Of a stretch of 64,000 bases of DNA, positions 46,918-58,829 are shown in pieces. The notes under the pieces were generated by a model. That model was not told the origin of the DNA. It ran no database searches and saw only the letters and a program-made list of their open reading frames with translations. Made by a program: the position numbers and the translations under genes. This DNA comes from Alnus glutinosa (Eukaryota > Streptophyta > Magnoliopsida > Fagales > Betulaceae), in contig NC_084892.1 of NCBI RefSeq assembly GCF_958979055.1, positions 4,729,501-4,793,500 of the forward strand, read 5' to 3'. Within the stretch, counting starts at the first letter, position 1; each line of letters starts with the position of its first letter.

Positions 46918-49900
46918 ATGAGCCAAGCATTGCAATTGGGGCTTAGGAGTTTCGTGAACCTTCCAAGGTATGGATTTCGCTTTTCTTTTATTTTATTTTT
47001 TAAAAAAAAAAAAGAAGAAGAAGAAATTTTATTAACATTATCAAACTCTCTATACTTGTTTTAAAAATGTTGAATTTCTTCTTTTTTGAATAATTTTACC
47101 TGATTCCCTGTTTGGTCGCCGATAAACTAATGTTAGAGAACTATTTGAAACACACACACACACACACACACAAAAAACGAGCAATTTACTGTTACACAAT
47201 GTGATTATTAGACAGTGATGTCCATGATATTATTAGTTAGTAATATGAGTTTACAGCTTAATTGACAAAGGAAATTGTAGCTCTGCAGTAGGTCTGAGGA
47301 GGAATTTAAAGAGAACTGGAACATTGGTTTGTTTTAGAGTAAGAGCAATGGGGTCTAAACGGCAGCTCTCGAAGTCGCTGGTACCCGTTTTATCTGAGGA
47401 CAAGAATGATAAGAAACTGAAGGGATTAATGGGTACAAATCCCAGTTCTGAGAAGGGTGTGGTCAAGGTCGGTTTGATACTGTTTTTTCTCTTGCTTTTT
47501 AGTATCTGTTGTATGCTTTCAGATTGTGCAAGTAGTTTGTATTGATTTAGTATTCATTCACATATAGGAATATGGTGTGAGAAGCTCTTCAGTTGAGATT
47601 GAGAGATTTAAGGATGACCCAGGAAGAATCGAGGCAATGACGGTTCAAGAGCTCAGAACTGCATTGAGGTAACTAGGACTTCATGTGCTTTGTGAGACAA
47701 TGTGGCTCTTCTTAATTCTTGACACTTCTTCAACTACTGGAAATGGACTTTTTAAGCATGTTTCCACTGTGGAGAATGATACGAGTTTAGCTGTTGATCA
47801 GTAGGAGTTGAAACCTTTCAGCTGTATGTCTTGTAATTGCAGTGTTTATTATGGTTTTGAAATTGTCAGGAGCGTGGGGGTCCCTGCTAAAGGCTGTAAA
47901 CGCGATCTTGTGTATGCTTTGAAGTGTTTTGTTGACAAGAATATGGATGGTAAACCTATACGTTCTGTTCCAAGATTTGATAATTAATATTGATTCCAAG
48001 CTTTCCTTTATATTCATCCATGTTCTGTTCAACTTATTGGAGTCCATAGTTAATTTGCTCATTTCAGTTTCTCACATTTGTAGGTAAAAATTCTCTGGCA
48101 GTAGAAGAACAAGTATCCTCCATGTCTGCTGAAAATATATCACTAAAGACTAAGGTTACGAATTTATCTAATGAAGACAGTGTTGAAGATGTGAACACTG
48201 ATTTGGAGGTTCCTGGATTTCCACAGCATAAGGGAAGAGTAAAGAAATCTGCAGCTGAAAGTAATACTGTTGAGTTATCTTCTTCTTCTCCCCCCCCCCT
48301 GTGAAAAAATTAAAAAAAAAAAAATTTGACTGCTGTGGTTAATGTTGTAGGTGGGAAGGTCTCCCGGGCAAAGAGAAAAGTTTCTTCAAACATTGTTACT
48401 GAAGTTGTCACCACTGATGAAGGAGTTAATACCCCCATCATACAAACTGAACCATGGACGGTTCTTGCCCACAAGAAGCCTCATAAAGGTTGGATTCCAT
48501 ATAATCCTAGAACCATGAGGCCTCCACCTATTACCAGGGATACCAATTCTGTAAAGCTTATCTCTTGGAATGTCAATGGGTTGAGAGCTTTATTGAAGTT
48601 AGAGGGATCTTCTGCATTTCAACTTTCACAAAGGGAAGATTTTGATGTGTTGTGCTTGCAAGAGACCAAACTACAGGCAAGTATGTAAAATGCTGTTTTG
48701 TTGTAGAAATTTATGATATAAAATATAAAACAAGAAAAGCGGAAGCTAAAGAGAAAGAAAGATAACACAAAATTTTGGGGTTGTTCGGCCTTAGAGGCCT
48801 ACGTTATAGGGCTACATCTTGATCTTATTGACTTGATTATACAATTGTAGTACAGGGTCTATTCAGAGTGGAAATATGGTAGGTAAGATAGGCTAGGAAA
48901 GTTAATCAAATCCTAGAGATTTGATTTTCAGATAGTCAACTTTGGTAAATACCTATAAGGAAAAAAATATCAAAGCTAATATGGAAAATATCTTATGTAT
49001 TCTAACATCCCCCTCTGTGTACTTGGGTTGTGCCTTTGCGTTTTTTTTATTGATATTTCGATTACTTATTAAAATAATATTCTAAAATCCTCCCTCAAAC
49101 TCAAGGTGGAAGCTTGAGTTTAGGAAGAAAAATAATTGGCAATTTTTTTTCTCAGAATGAGTCAACTTGTGTCGGGATGGCTCAGCGTGCCTTCCTTTTT
49201 TTGAGTTGACCCGTCCGTGACTTGCTGGGTTGACTCGGTAGGTGGAATTAGTGAGTTGGCTCGCACTAACTCAGCAGCCGATGTTTGTCAGTCAGAAGTG
49301 GACAACGTGCTATGCTAGTGGCAGACGATAGCTGGAGATGGTTGCCAAAGACGATGGCGATGACGGTGACGGTGAAGACGGTAACTAGTGACAATAGCGA
49401 CAACTGCCGGCGTTGGCCGTTGGTCAGAGGTGACCAGAGACTATACCAGAAATGGTGGACAAAAGTGGCTGATGACTACGTTACAAAGGTACTGGTGGCT
49501 GGTGATGGTAGCTAGCGGTGGCTGGAGGTAACCGGAAACGGTGGTCGTGGTGACCAGGGATGGTGGTCGATGGTGACGGCAATGGACAATGCTGGAGGTC
49601 CACCATTGACAGTAGCGAAGGTAATCAAAAACGGTAACTAGAGGTGGGCTGATTATGATGGTGATGGACGGTCGCCAATGGCCACGTTGATGGCATTGAA
49701 CAATTGCCATTGAACAGGGCCGCTTGTCGCGCATGAGGAAGGCGTATGTGTGTGGTACGTGTGGAGCATGCGCGTGAGGATGGCTAGAATCTGCCGCAAT
49801 GCGTGAGATGGAAAACTAAACCTTTTGAAACGGCGTGTGAGGGCGTGTGTGGAGGTGTACCACGAGGAACTTTCTTCGGTTCTGCAGATCGGCAGCATCC

Positions 49901-51045
49901 ATGCCTGTTTCTGGGGCTAAATGACTAGAAGCGGTTAACAATGATGGTGCGTCTAGGGTGGCAGGCGGCGCGTGAAGCTCGTGGACTGCAAAGAGATGTT
50001 CTAGTGGCGTGTGAGGGCGCGTGTAGTGTTAGAACAGCTTCGTTCCACCGGCGCAATGTAGATCGGGACTAGTAGAGTATGTGGGTATTGTTTATTTAGC
50101 AAAATGGTTCCCAAAGATGCCCAAGTTGAGTAAAAAATGTGTGTGGTGAGAGGAAGGTTTCTCAATCTCCTGAAGGCCAAAGGAAGGTGGCTCTTATACC
50201 ATATAGAAATTTATGGTATAAAATATAAAATAAGAAAAGCGAAAGTTAAAGAGAAAGAAAAAAGAATACAAAATTTTCGGGTGTTCGGCCTTTGAAGCCT
50301 ACGGCCACCACTAGGAAGTGCCCTATAGGGCTATATCTTGATCTTATTGACTTGATTATATAATTGTATTAGAGTCTATTTATTGGGAAAATATGGTAGG
50401 TGAGTTAGGTTAGGAAAGGTATTAAAATCCTGGATATTTGGTTACAAACAGACGACTATGGTGAATACTTATAAGGAAAAATATATCAAGGTTAATATGA
50501 AAAATATCCAATTACCTATATATTCCAACCTTTGTTTCTTGAAGCTTAAAATATTGTTGACAACATAATAGAAATTATGGTCTCTTAATTACGTCAAGGC
50601 CCTTATTAATTTGATAAAAAAGGCACGTTTCATCAAGTTTGAATTTTTGGTTCATTTGCAATATGGCAGTAGTTTTGTCATTTTGAAAGCATGACTGGGT
50701 TGGTGTACTTGTAATTTCCTTGCCTCTGATAGATTATCCTCCTTAAATGCCCACCCATTTCAGAAAATTATGCTAATAATTTGGAATCGATTGCATTTAT
50801 CTTTTACCATTCTGGCCATCTAAGGCCTAGGATTAGTGTTTGTAGAGCTTTGACACATGGTGGGAAGTTGGTTCTGCTATTCAAATCGGCAGAAAGTGGG
50901 GAAAAATAATTATTTCCTATTAGTCATGTGAATCTCTGTTTTTCTTTTGCATTGTGACTAGTGAAAATTTCCTTCTTTCTTTCTTTCTATCTTTCTTCTT
51001 CTTCTTCTTCTTCTTCTTCTTCTTCTTCTTCTTCTTTTCTTTTTC

Positions 51046-51076
<31 letters not shown>

Positions 51077-54000
51077 TCCTGCTCGGAGTGTTCGTTGGGA
51101 TTATTGGAAACAATTTTGAAGTTTTCCAATGATAACTGAATTAGGAATTTAGACTATATTGTCACATAGGTAATGTGATAGCCCGACTGCACCACTTAGA
51201 AGAAGTTAAAGTTGCTAATTTATCAAAGAGCCAGCTGGATAACCATTCTAAGAGTCTTAAATGCTTAAGTTCAAAGTCTTGAAGCATTAATTTTAGCGCA
51301 TAATTTGTTCATAATGTGATTAAATTCATCCAAGTAAATCTTTCCTTTTCTTTTTCTTCATTTGGAAAACGATAAGCATCACTCTAGCCCTAGTGGTCTT
51401 CATTACATCTATATCTGTTCTTTATCATTTAAAATAATTGCATCTTTAAATTCTTGGAACAGGAGAAGGATGTTGAAAATATCAAACAGTGTCTTATAGA
51501 TGGCTATGAGAATAGCTTCTGGACTTGTAGTGTTTCCAAACTTGGTTATTCTGGAACAGCAATTATCTCAAGGGTATGCTTATTCTTTTTCCACAAGAAG
51601 CTGTCAATTTTTTGTCTTTAGAACATCAAGGATATTGTTATTTCTTTTTGTGATTGTGTGTAACATCATCCATTCTGCCTATCTGACATATATAGAAGAC
51701 ATTACAGTCAATATATAATGTTAAAATTTGCTATTATCTTAGAGGGGATGTTTCCTAATAGTAATCCTGCAGAATTTTCAGTTCTAGTCACCTAAAATTA
51801 TTCTTATTATTATAAATCGTTGTTTTGATTATATCATGTGCATTCTTTTAGAAATGATTTCGTAAATGAGAAGGCAAGAAACAGAAGCTTCTTGGATGAA
51901 ATGAGATTGATGATAATTCAAACTATGTCTCTTGCTAATTTGAGGATTATCATGTAAGATTGTGATCTTGAGAAATAGCCGTGGTTTTTACTGTTGCAAG
52001 CTGTTTTTGACTAATCATGTTTGCAAATGCTAATAAATGGTTTAATAGGATCTAAAAAGGATGTTCTCAATGCTATCCATTTCATAACAATCTTCTGCCT
52101 CATTTTCTCAATTGTGAGCAAGCGTTTTGCTTTTAATTATGGTTTTGAGTGTTGTTCATTTGCTGGTAAACATTGGCACTTTTGTGACAGATAAAGCCAC
52201 TTTCAGTCAGATATGGCCTAGGCGTATCAGATCATGATAGTGAAGGTCGGCTTGTGACAGCAGAGTTTGATTCATTTTATCTATTGAATGGATATGTCCC
52301 TAATTCTGGAGATGGCTTGAAAAGACTGGTACTTGACCTCAAGCATCTTGCACAATATTACTAGCCTAGGTCCTTCTTGCGTAGTAATATATATTTGTCA
52401 TTGGACTTCCTTAGTTGTTTCATTTTGCGGACCAATGACTGCTTTCAATTCTAGTCATACAGGGTTACACAATGGGATCCGGCTCTCAGCAATTACATGA
52501 AAGTAAGATTGCTTTCATTCTTCCTTTTATTATTCTTCTTTTTAACAATGGAGACATAATGTATTATCTTATTCACTTTACCTTAGGTAAAAATTGCAGA
52601 AAAATTATTGAATTTTTCAAGTCAAATAAATTACGCAGAAAATGAGGAAATGCTTATATGTATGTCTTGTTATCGTTCTCTTTCATTGAAAACTTTATTT
52701 TATTTCGATTTTTTTTTTCACAAGTATTTTGTACATCATTTGTTATATATTTCCATTGTGATAGCTTCTAGTTTGTTTATCCATGCTGGACTTAGATATT
52801 TTTTTTCATGTTGGATGTATCTAACTCGTTAGCATAAGAATGATCTTTGGAGTGAAGCATTTGGGTCTATCCAGCATAATTTGCCAGATTGAATGATTGA
52901 GATTCATCAGAATGGCTCAGTGCTCCACAATCATACAGCAACAAAGTTTTATCCCTAGCTGAGTTTTAATTAGATATGCTTTGCCTACACTGTATAGCTC
53001 AGAACAACCTGAGACCTTTGAAAACACCAAAAATGCACCAAGTAAATACTTCAATTTTTTTAATGAAGCATACATATTCTTTGTCGTTAGATATTCTTTT
53101 TATAGAAATTACTTGTTTATATTTCTAAAAAGCATAGTTGATTGCCATTTCTATATGTTTAGCACTTGTTGCTTATGGTGCTTTCCATGCTTGATGCAGG
53201 AGCTGGAGAAGTCAAAGCCCGTAATTTTGACTGGTGATCTGAATTGTGCTCATGAAGAGATAGACATATATAACCCTGCTGTAAGTGATTTAGATTTTCA
53301 AGTTGTGTATGAGTCCTTATTATAGTCCCTAACTGATATAGAAATCTTGGAAAGTACATGCAAACTAAGAATTAGGCCATAGTTTTAGGTTGTGTTTTTT
53401 GAGAAAATGTAATCCCTGTTCTTGGCTTGGTGGTAAAGGAATTGGGAAAGGTCAGTTCAGGTGATAAGTGGATCAGGTGGTTAGTGGGAGGTCTTAGGCT
53501 TCAATCTTACCAATCAAAAACACCATAAGTTTCTGTAGCAAAGGCTCATTTTCTATCATAAGTTGGAGAATATAATTTATCTGCCTTGAGCAACACGATG
53601 ACAATTATCGAATCAACCCTTGCATTTTGATGTTGCCTGAGAAATTTGGGTTTTTTTTTTTAGGAGCTGTTGTGGAACTAGATGGATATGAGTAGTTATT
53701 CTGATATGTCCTATTTTAAGAGTCGCAGTTTGGGGTGCAACCATTTGCTTTGTGCCTATTTTTACTTTTTGTTGTTCTCTCTCTCTCCCTCCCTCCCTCT
53801 CAATTTAGTTTAATTTTCTCTGGGTTGCGGTGCTGATCAGAATTAACCACATGCCAAGAAAACTGTGGTGACTTCCTGTTTATAAGAGTGAGTGAGTACA
53901 TTATGGATTAAGAGATGATGTTGATAAGGAGCAGTGCCTTTATTGAAGATGTTGATAGCTGTATCATTTCTCAATCTCATGTAGGGTGATGGTGTTTTAT

Positions 54001-55713
54001 TCAGGAAGCATGGATACTTCAGACTAGTGGCCAGATACTCCTGGATGTGGCAGGACACTTCTTTAGTTTTTCTTTTAGTCTCTCTCCCTCTCTGTTGTGT
54101 GTGACTAATAGTCTAATATCTTCTTAATTAGTTTTATTATTTTCACATATTTATGCCTTTTAGCATTTTTCGTTTTAACTAAAAATTAGCATAATATGGT
54201 ATCTGAAAACTTGTTTTCATACTTAATTAATTAAAGTTTCACTGCCATTTCGTATCCTAAGTTTCCAAGAATTGATGCATTGGTGCTTCCTAGTGTTTTA
54301 ACCTTTGAAGGCTTTGTTTTTTTTTTAAAACACTCTAGGCTCTTAATTTTTTATTTTTTCCGTAACAAGCATTTCAGACATGTTAATTACTGATCAATGG
54401 AGACTTCTTTGAACTGTTTTTTGATAAGTGAAATTTCTCTATAAACGAAAAAATCTAGACAAAGAAATGGTGTTTAAGATTCACATTTCCCCTTTCTTCA
54501 GTAATCTATGAATGGATTATTTTACCTGAAAAAAGATGTTGATGACAAGTTTAGACATTTTAAGATCATGTTGTGAATTGATAAAGGTGAAAATTACAAA
54601 ATTTTCAACTCTGAGTTGGAATAAGAATTTTGGCTTGGGAGTTTAGGAGAGCAATTCTGCTAACGACTTAATTAGTTTGGTAAGGCTTGGAAAATGATTT
54701 TGGAGAATGTCAGAATTACCTGGAAGCCATAGTGTGTGTTAAAAATATTTGTTAATTTGCTTTATGGGAAAAAATAACTTTTGGAGACCCTAAAATGTAC
54801 CTTTCTGACGTGCCTTTACATAGTTCCAAAAATTTAGCATAAGGGAGGATAAGTGGATAACAAGGAATTTTGGTGGATTTTTTTTTTTTTTAATGGTATT
54901 TTAAGTAGTAGTTACAGTTTCAGCCTTAATTACACTGATATTTTCTGTGATTGGCTCTCTTTTCCAAATTTGAGCACTCAGAGTCCTTTTCAAGTATTTT
55001 GCAATTTCTTGATTGTTACATCAAATCTATAGGGAAATAAAAGAAGTGCTGGGTTTACCGATGAAGAAAGGCAATCGTTTGGAACAAACTTCCTGTCTAG
55101 GGGATTTGTGGATACCTTTAGACGGCAACACCCAGGAGTTGTTGGCTATACTTACTGGGGTTATCGGCACGGTGCTCGCAAAACTAACAAAGGTATTCAG
55201 TCTACATTCTTAAACCTAATATCTATTTTATTGTCATTGAGTTTGAAATGAGCATTTTGTGATGTTGATAACATATGTAAGATCTTTCGATGTATTCTGT
55301 TTCAAGAGTTCATAATTCCATCATTTTCTGTGATTGAATGTGTTGTAATTCTGTTTCCAAGGATACATATTTGCCTTAAAAGAATTCTGAAATCCCATGT
55401 TGCACCTGAACTACTCGGTTACCATGTAGCTCTATAAAAGATGTCTCAATGTTTAATCTATCTGATACCAACTTCAGTACTTTACTGTCTTCTAGTTTTA
55501 AGTGTTTAAATCAGTAATCTGATTGGTGCAAGCCCCTTGAAACATGTTTCTTTTTTTTTACCTGATTCAAGTGTTTTGGATTTTGAAACAGGATGGCGGC
55601 TCGACTACTTCCTTGTATCGGAATCCATTGCCGACAAAGTTTACGACTCGTATATTCTAGCTGATGTTGGCGGTAGTGATCATTGTCCCATTGGCCTTGT
55701 ACTTGAGCTTTAG
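46918..55713 (+). CDS. ARP: DNA-(apurinic or apyrimidinic site) endonuclease ARP, SAP domain plus ExoIII/EEP domain
   Basis: It cuts DNA 5' to abasic sites in base excision repair. Exons: 46918-46967, 47257-47467, 47568-47668, 47870-47949, 48084-48260, 48351-48676, 51463-51573, 52191-52328, 52455-52502, 53200-53280, 55033-55192 and 55592-55713. This gives 534 residues, close to Arabidopsis ARP. The N-terminus is Arg-rich with few acids, consistent with plastid import. A SAP motif follows at about 111-145 ([25 protein letters not shown]), then a Lys-rich linker and the catalytic domain with [19 protein letters not shown] (metal-binding Glu), [11 protein letters not shown] (Asp, Asn), [10 protein letters not shown] and [11 protein letters not shown] (Asp, His). 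All catalytic residues are present. The intron 48261-48350 is inferred: without it a TGA at 48302 ends the frame. The intron from 48677 has a GC donor. A downstream ATG at 47348 could start a non-plastid form. Confidence 0.93.
48702..50530 (-). mobile_element. Non-autonomous LTR retrotransposon (TRIM/LARD-like) in an ARP intron
   Basis: Two direct repeats, 48702-49007 (306 bp) and 50202-50530 (329 bp), flank about 1.2 kb. A perfect 5-bp duplication TTTGT lies at 48697-48701 and 50531-50535. On the minus strand the primer-binding site TGGTATAAGAGCC (50189-50201) follows the 5' LTR, and a polypurine tract AGAGGGGGA (49008-49016) precedes the 3' LTR, which begins TGTTAGAATAC. The interior has no gag or pol similarity; it is GC-richer than the surroundings and full of GGTGACGG-type words. 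Mobilisation would need proteins from another element. Confidence 0.88.
49008..49085 (+). mobile_element. LINE 3'-end sliver nested in the LTR element
   Basis: TCTGTGTACTTGGGTTGTGC, TTTGCGTTTTTTTTATTG and GATTACTTATTAAAA match the plant L1 tail. The sliver is bounded by TATTCTAACATCC (48999-49011) and TATTCTAAAATCC (49079-49091), an imperfect 13-bp direct repeat. It seems to be a very short insertion next to the polypurine tract. Confidence 0.55.
50992..51036. repeat. (CTT)n microsatellite
   Basis: About 15 CTT units, followed by a mixed T/C tract to 51077, in the same ARP intron as the LTR element. Confidence 0.95.
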
Positions 55714-55974
55714 TTTTTCCCAGTGGCATCAAAACCAATCTTTTGGGGCATTAGTATTTTCCTTTGGATAGAATTTGTGATCAACCTAAAACCACTGGTG
55801 GGGTAAAAGTGGGGAATTTGTACAGCCTATTTTGCCACTCTGCTAACCTGGCAAAAATTCCAATGCGCTAATTTATGGTTTTTGACGTTGGTTTAGTTTT
55901 TTTGTCAAGAACCAAATTTTGTTAAGATACTAGAAGCTCTATGGGAGGTGAATCATGGAATATTTGGGGAAATT
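55714..55974. other. ARP 3' untranslated region and flank
   Basis: Follows the ARP stop codon at 55711-55713. No coding frame or repeat is seen; it is probably transcribed 3' sequence. Confidence 0.5.
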
Positions 55975-56770
55975 TTGCATTTTTAGTCCTGTGGTTTGAG
56001 ATTTTGACAATCAGCTTCCTGGAATTTGAAAAATCATTAATCACCCATTAGGGTAAGCAAAAATAAAATAAAATAAATTCCGACAGTCAAAGAAGTTGAT
56101 TAACTTGATTGCTGTGATACGTGTCATTTAAAAAAAAAAATAAAGAAATAAGTAAATAAAAACAGAGTGGATGGTTTGGTCACTCCTTTTAGCCAGATAG
56201 AGGGTGGCCAAACTAGCTCATGGCCTTCATATGGCCAAAAAAAAATTGAGAAGATGGTTGACCGCTGCCTCTGGCCAAGTGGGGGTGACCAAATCACCAC
56301 CAAAAAGTTGGCCTAATGTGGGTGTTTTAGCCATCCCAAATGGCAAAAAAAAAAAAAACAATTGAGGGTGTAACCGAGCCACTTTTCAATAGCTACGGGG
56401 GTGATTCAATCACCCCAAATATACTCAGAATGGATGGGGTGGTCCAATCACTCTAATGGTTATGGGGTAGTTCAGCCACCCCCCATTTTAAAATTGATGG
56501 TGTGGCCGAGCCACTTTTCAATAGCTATGTAGATGGTTCAGCCACCCCAAATATGCTCAGAAAAGGTAGAGTGGTTGAATCACTCCAATAGTTATGGGGT
56601 AGTTCAACCACTCTCCATTTGGCAAAATAGGGTGGCCGAACCAGCCCCTTTTCATAGATATATATGTATATAGTTTTTAAGTATTTTTTTATTGGCGTTG
56701 ACAATAGGGACATAAGGGACCAATTTGTTATTTTTTTTTGTAGTACAAAAATAACCGCTCATCTTCTATT
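55975..56770. repeat. Degenerate foldback-type repeat with GGCCACCC-like words
   Basis: It starts around TTTAGTCCTGTGGTTTGAG and ends around AAGGGACCAATTTGTTAT. Its GC-rich core (56160-56650) contains many words such as GGGTGGCCGAACC, GTTCAGCCACCCC and CAATAGCTATG, including a local near-duplicate (56385-56470 and 56508-56595). The layout recalls the foldback element at 19311-19982 and the block at 28230-28620, but the ends are too worn to define. Confidence 0.45.
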
Positions 56771-58345
56771 ATTTTAAATTTGGGGCTAAGATTAAAAACT
56801 TTCCAACTTCTAGCCCAAACGACGTAGATCAAGTTTCTTCTTGCCATTGCTTTAATCCTCTGACAAATAAGTCACAGGACCATCTTATGTTATTCTTACT
56901 TTTACCACTGGTTAATAGTTAATCTTATGTTATTCAAGTATTCACCGGCTTGAAGAGAACACACACAAAAATCCCACCATCACTCCTCCCCCTACTTCCG
57001 GAGGAATCTCCACCTCCTCTTCCTCCATAATCGGTGGCAACTCAGCATCCTAAACACGCACAAAAACCCAAAATTTTGGTTAACATAAATAATAATAAAT
57101 AAAAAAAACTAAGATTTGTTATCCATACAATCCAACTATTCATGCCCCCTTCACCAACTTACGATCCCATCTTAGTCACCCTGGTATCACCAATACAAAT
57201 GAGACAAGCTTCGTGTATATAAACTAAATAACAAGGGGAATGAGCAACAAGTTGTAATGTGGTGGAGGATAAAAAATAAAAAAAAATAAAAAATAAAAAA
57301 TAAAAAATAAAAAAAAGGGAAAAAATTACAGTTGACCCCTTAAACTGACATCTCTTTTGCAAAGATACCTCAAAGCTTCAATTTTTGACATTTGGTCCCT
57401 TCAAAACTACCATTTATTGCTATTAACTCCAAAAAATAAAATAAAAATTTGACGATGAACCTTTTATTACTATCCTGAAAATGAATAAAAACGTTAAAGT
57501 GTTGTTTTTAATGTTTTACATGTTGAAAATTATTTCATGAAAATTTAATTTTTCCTCCAATTTCAATATTTCAACTTTACTTCTATTTTTTCAATTACTC
57601 TTTGTCCCACATTGAAAAGTTATGAGTTTTTTGTGTGCTTTATAAGCATTTATCTTGCACTTATACTATATTGGATTTTGCGTACACACATACTAGTTGT
57701 GTTTTGTATTGGCCGTCACTTAGCGCACGAGCCACAAGCTTATTATTTACATGCATTTTCTAACTTCTTTTTCAATAGTCAGAAACTGTCTTTTTAATAG
57801 TTAGAAACTGTAATAAACTGCTTCTGTATTTTATAAAATATATTTTTCCTATATATTTTATGTTATCTTTTTTCCTTCTCTTTTTCTTTTATGCTGTTAC
57901 AGAATTTTTTATTTAGAGTAGTATTCAGAATTTGCAATCTACATACTACATTCAGGCAGTATTGTATCCTGATGACAGAATTGTTATATTTCCTTTTACA
58001 AAACTTATTATATAAGAGGGAGACAATATTTGTCTAAGAAACAAGATTAATTTTCGCCTTAGTGTCCAAGAGTCCAGTGTTTTTTCATACATTTTTTATT
58101 TTGCTTTCATTAATTTTTGTAATTCCACATCTTTATTTCTAACATTACATGTATAAGTAATAATAAAAAAAAATTACATGTATAAGAAAATTTATTCGCA
58201 TATATTTTTGAACAATATCTTCTTTATAAATGTGTAAATATCTTTTTGAACAATATCTTGTTCTAACATTACAAGAAGCAAGAGCTAGAAAAGTAGGTGG
58301 AACCTTTTGTCAAACTCGGAGCTCATCAACTCTTGATATAGAAAT
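56771..58345. other. Intergenic, low complexity, possible worn LTR
   Basis: An A-rich array of AAAAAATAAA units lies at 57275-57316. TTTGTCCCACATTGAAAAGT at 57601-57620 resembles LTR starts, and CAATAGTCAGAAACTGTC / TAATAGTTAGAAACTGTA occurs as a short tandem pair at 57772-57812. No gene is supported. Confidence 0.4.
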
Positions 58346-58762
58346 TCAATCCTTCTTGATATGCTTTTCATATTGGTTTACTAAACATGCTGCATAAGCA
58401 AGGTAATTACCTTCAAATTCCCAGCGACAATGATGTATGCACTCAAACCTAATATCCTCAAGTTTGATGGGATGATCTTTATGATGCATTGGGTCCTTAA
58501 AAAGGCATTCAAAAAGTAATTGACCAATACACTTCATCTTAAGCAGTCTTTTTTCACATTCTTCAATTGTGCTTTCAAGGCAAAGATAGATATGGTTCAT
58601 GTTCTCATTATCAAGGTGGAAAGGATGAAGGCTAGTTGGTGGTGGAGTGAGAGTAGAAGAGGAAGAGAGAATGCTATGTTCATTAGCATGCACTTTGAGT
58701 ATTATGAAGATAATCAACTTCATCACCATCAATATAAGTTTTACCATACTTTTCCTAGTCAT
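58346..58762 (-). CDS. Small secreted cysteine-rich protein, family not recognised
   Basis: A single-exon frame of 138 residues. Residues 1-27 form a signal peptide: basic start, then a Leu/Ile/Met core ending KVHA. A Ser/Thr/Pro-rich spacer (about 30-48) leads to a domain of about 80 residues with seven cysteines. These are in the contexts YLCLE, EECEK, MKCIG, FECLF, FECIHHC and AACLV, with many His, Glu and Lys residues. The spacing suggests two helical hairpins tied by disulphides, loosely like plant thionin-like or other secreted peptides, but I cannot assign a family. Seven cysteines leave one unpaired or open to dimer formation. The gene has its own TATA box 52 bp upstream, which supports expression. 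No neighbour suggests a role; defence or reproductive signalling are only guesses. Confidence 0.7.
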   Translation of the reverse strand: MTRKSMVKLILMVMKLIIFIILKVHANEHSILSSSSTLTPPPTSLHPFHLDNENMNHIYLCLESTIEECEKRLLKMKCIGQLLFECLFKDPMHHKDHPIKLEDIRFECIHHCRWEFEGNYLAYAACLVNQYEKHIKKD

Positions 58763-58813
58763 TATCTTTCTTCCACTCTAGACATTCTCTTATTTGGAGG
58801 CCAAATACATAAA

Positions 58814-58825
58814 CTATTTATAGGG
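58814..58825 (-). promoter_or_regulatory. TATA box of the cysteine-rich gene
   Basis: CCCTATAAATAG on the minus strand is an almost ideal plant TATA element. It lies 52-63 bp upstream of the ATG at 58762, giving a leader of about 20-30 nt. Confidence 0.75.
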
Positions 58826-58829
58826 ATTA

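Noticed and set aside
50920..51139. Lys-rich and Phe-rich frames
   Set aside because: Produced by the CTT microsatellite and the adjoining T/C tract.
57601..57830. Possible solo LTR starting near TTTGTCCCACATTG
   Set aside because: No defined end or flanking duplication is visible.
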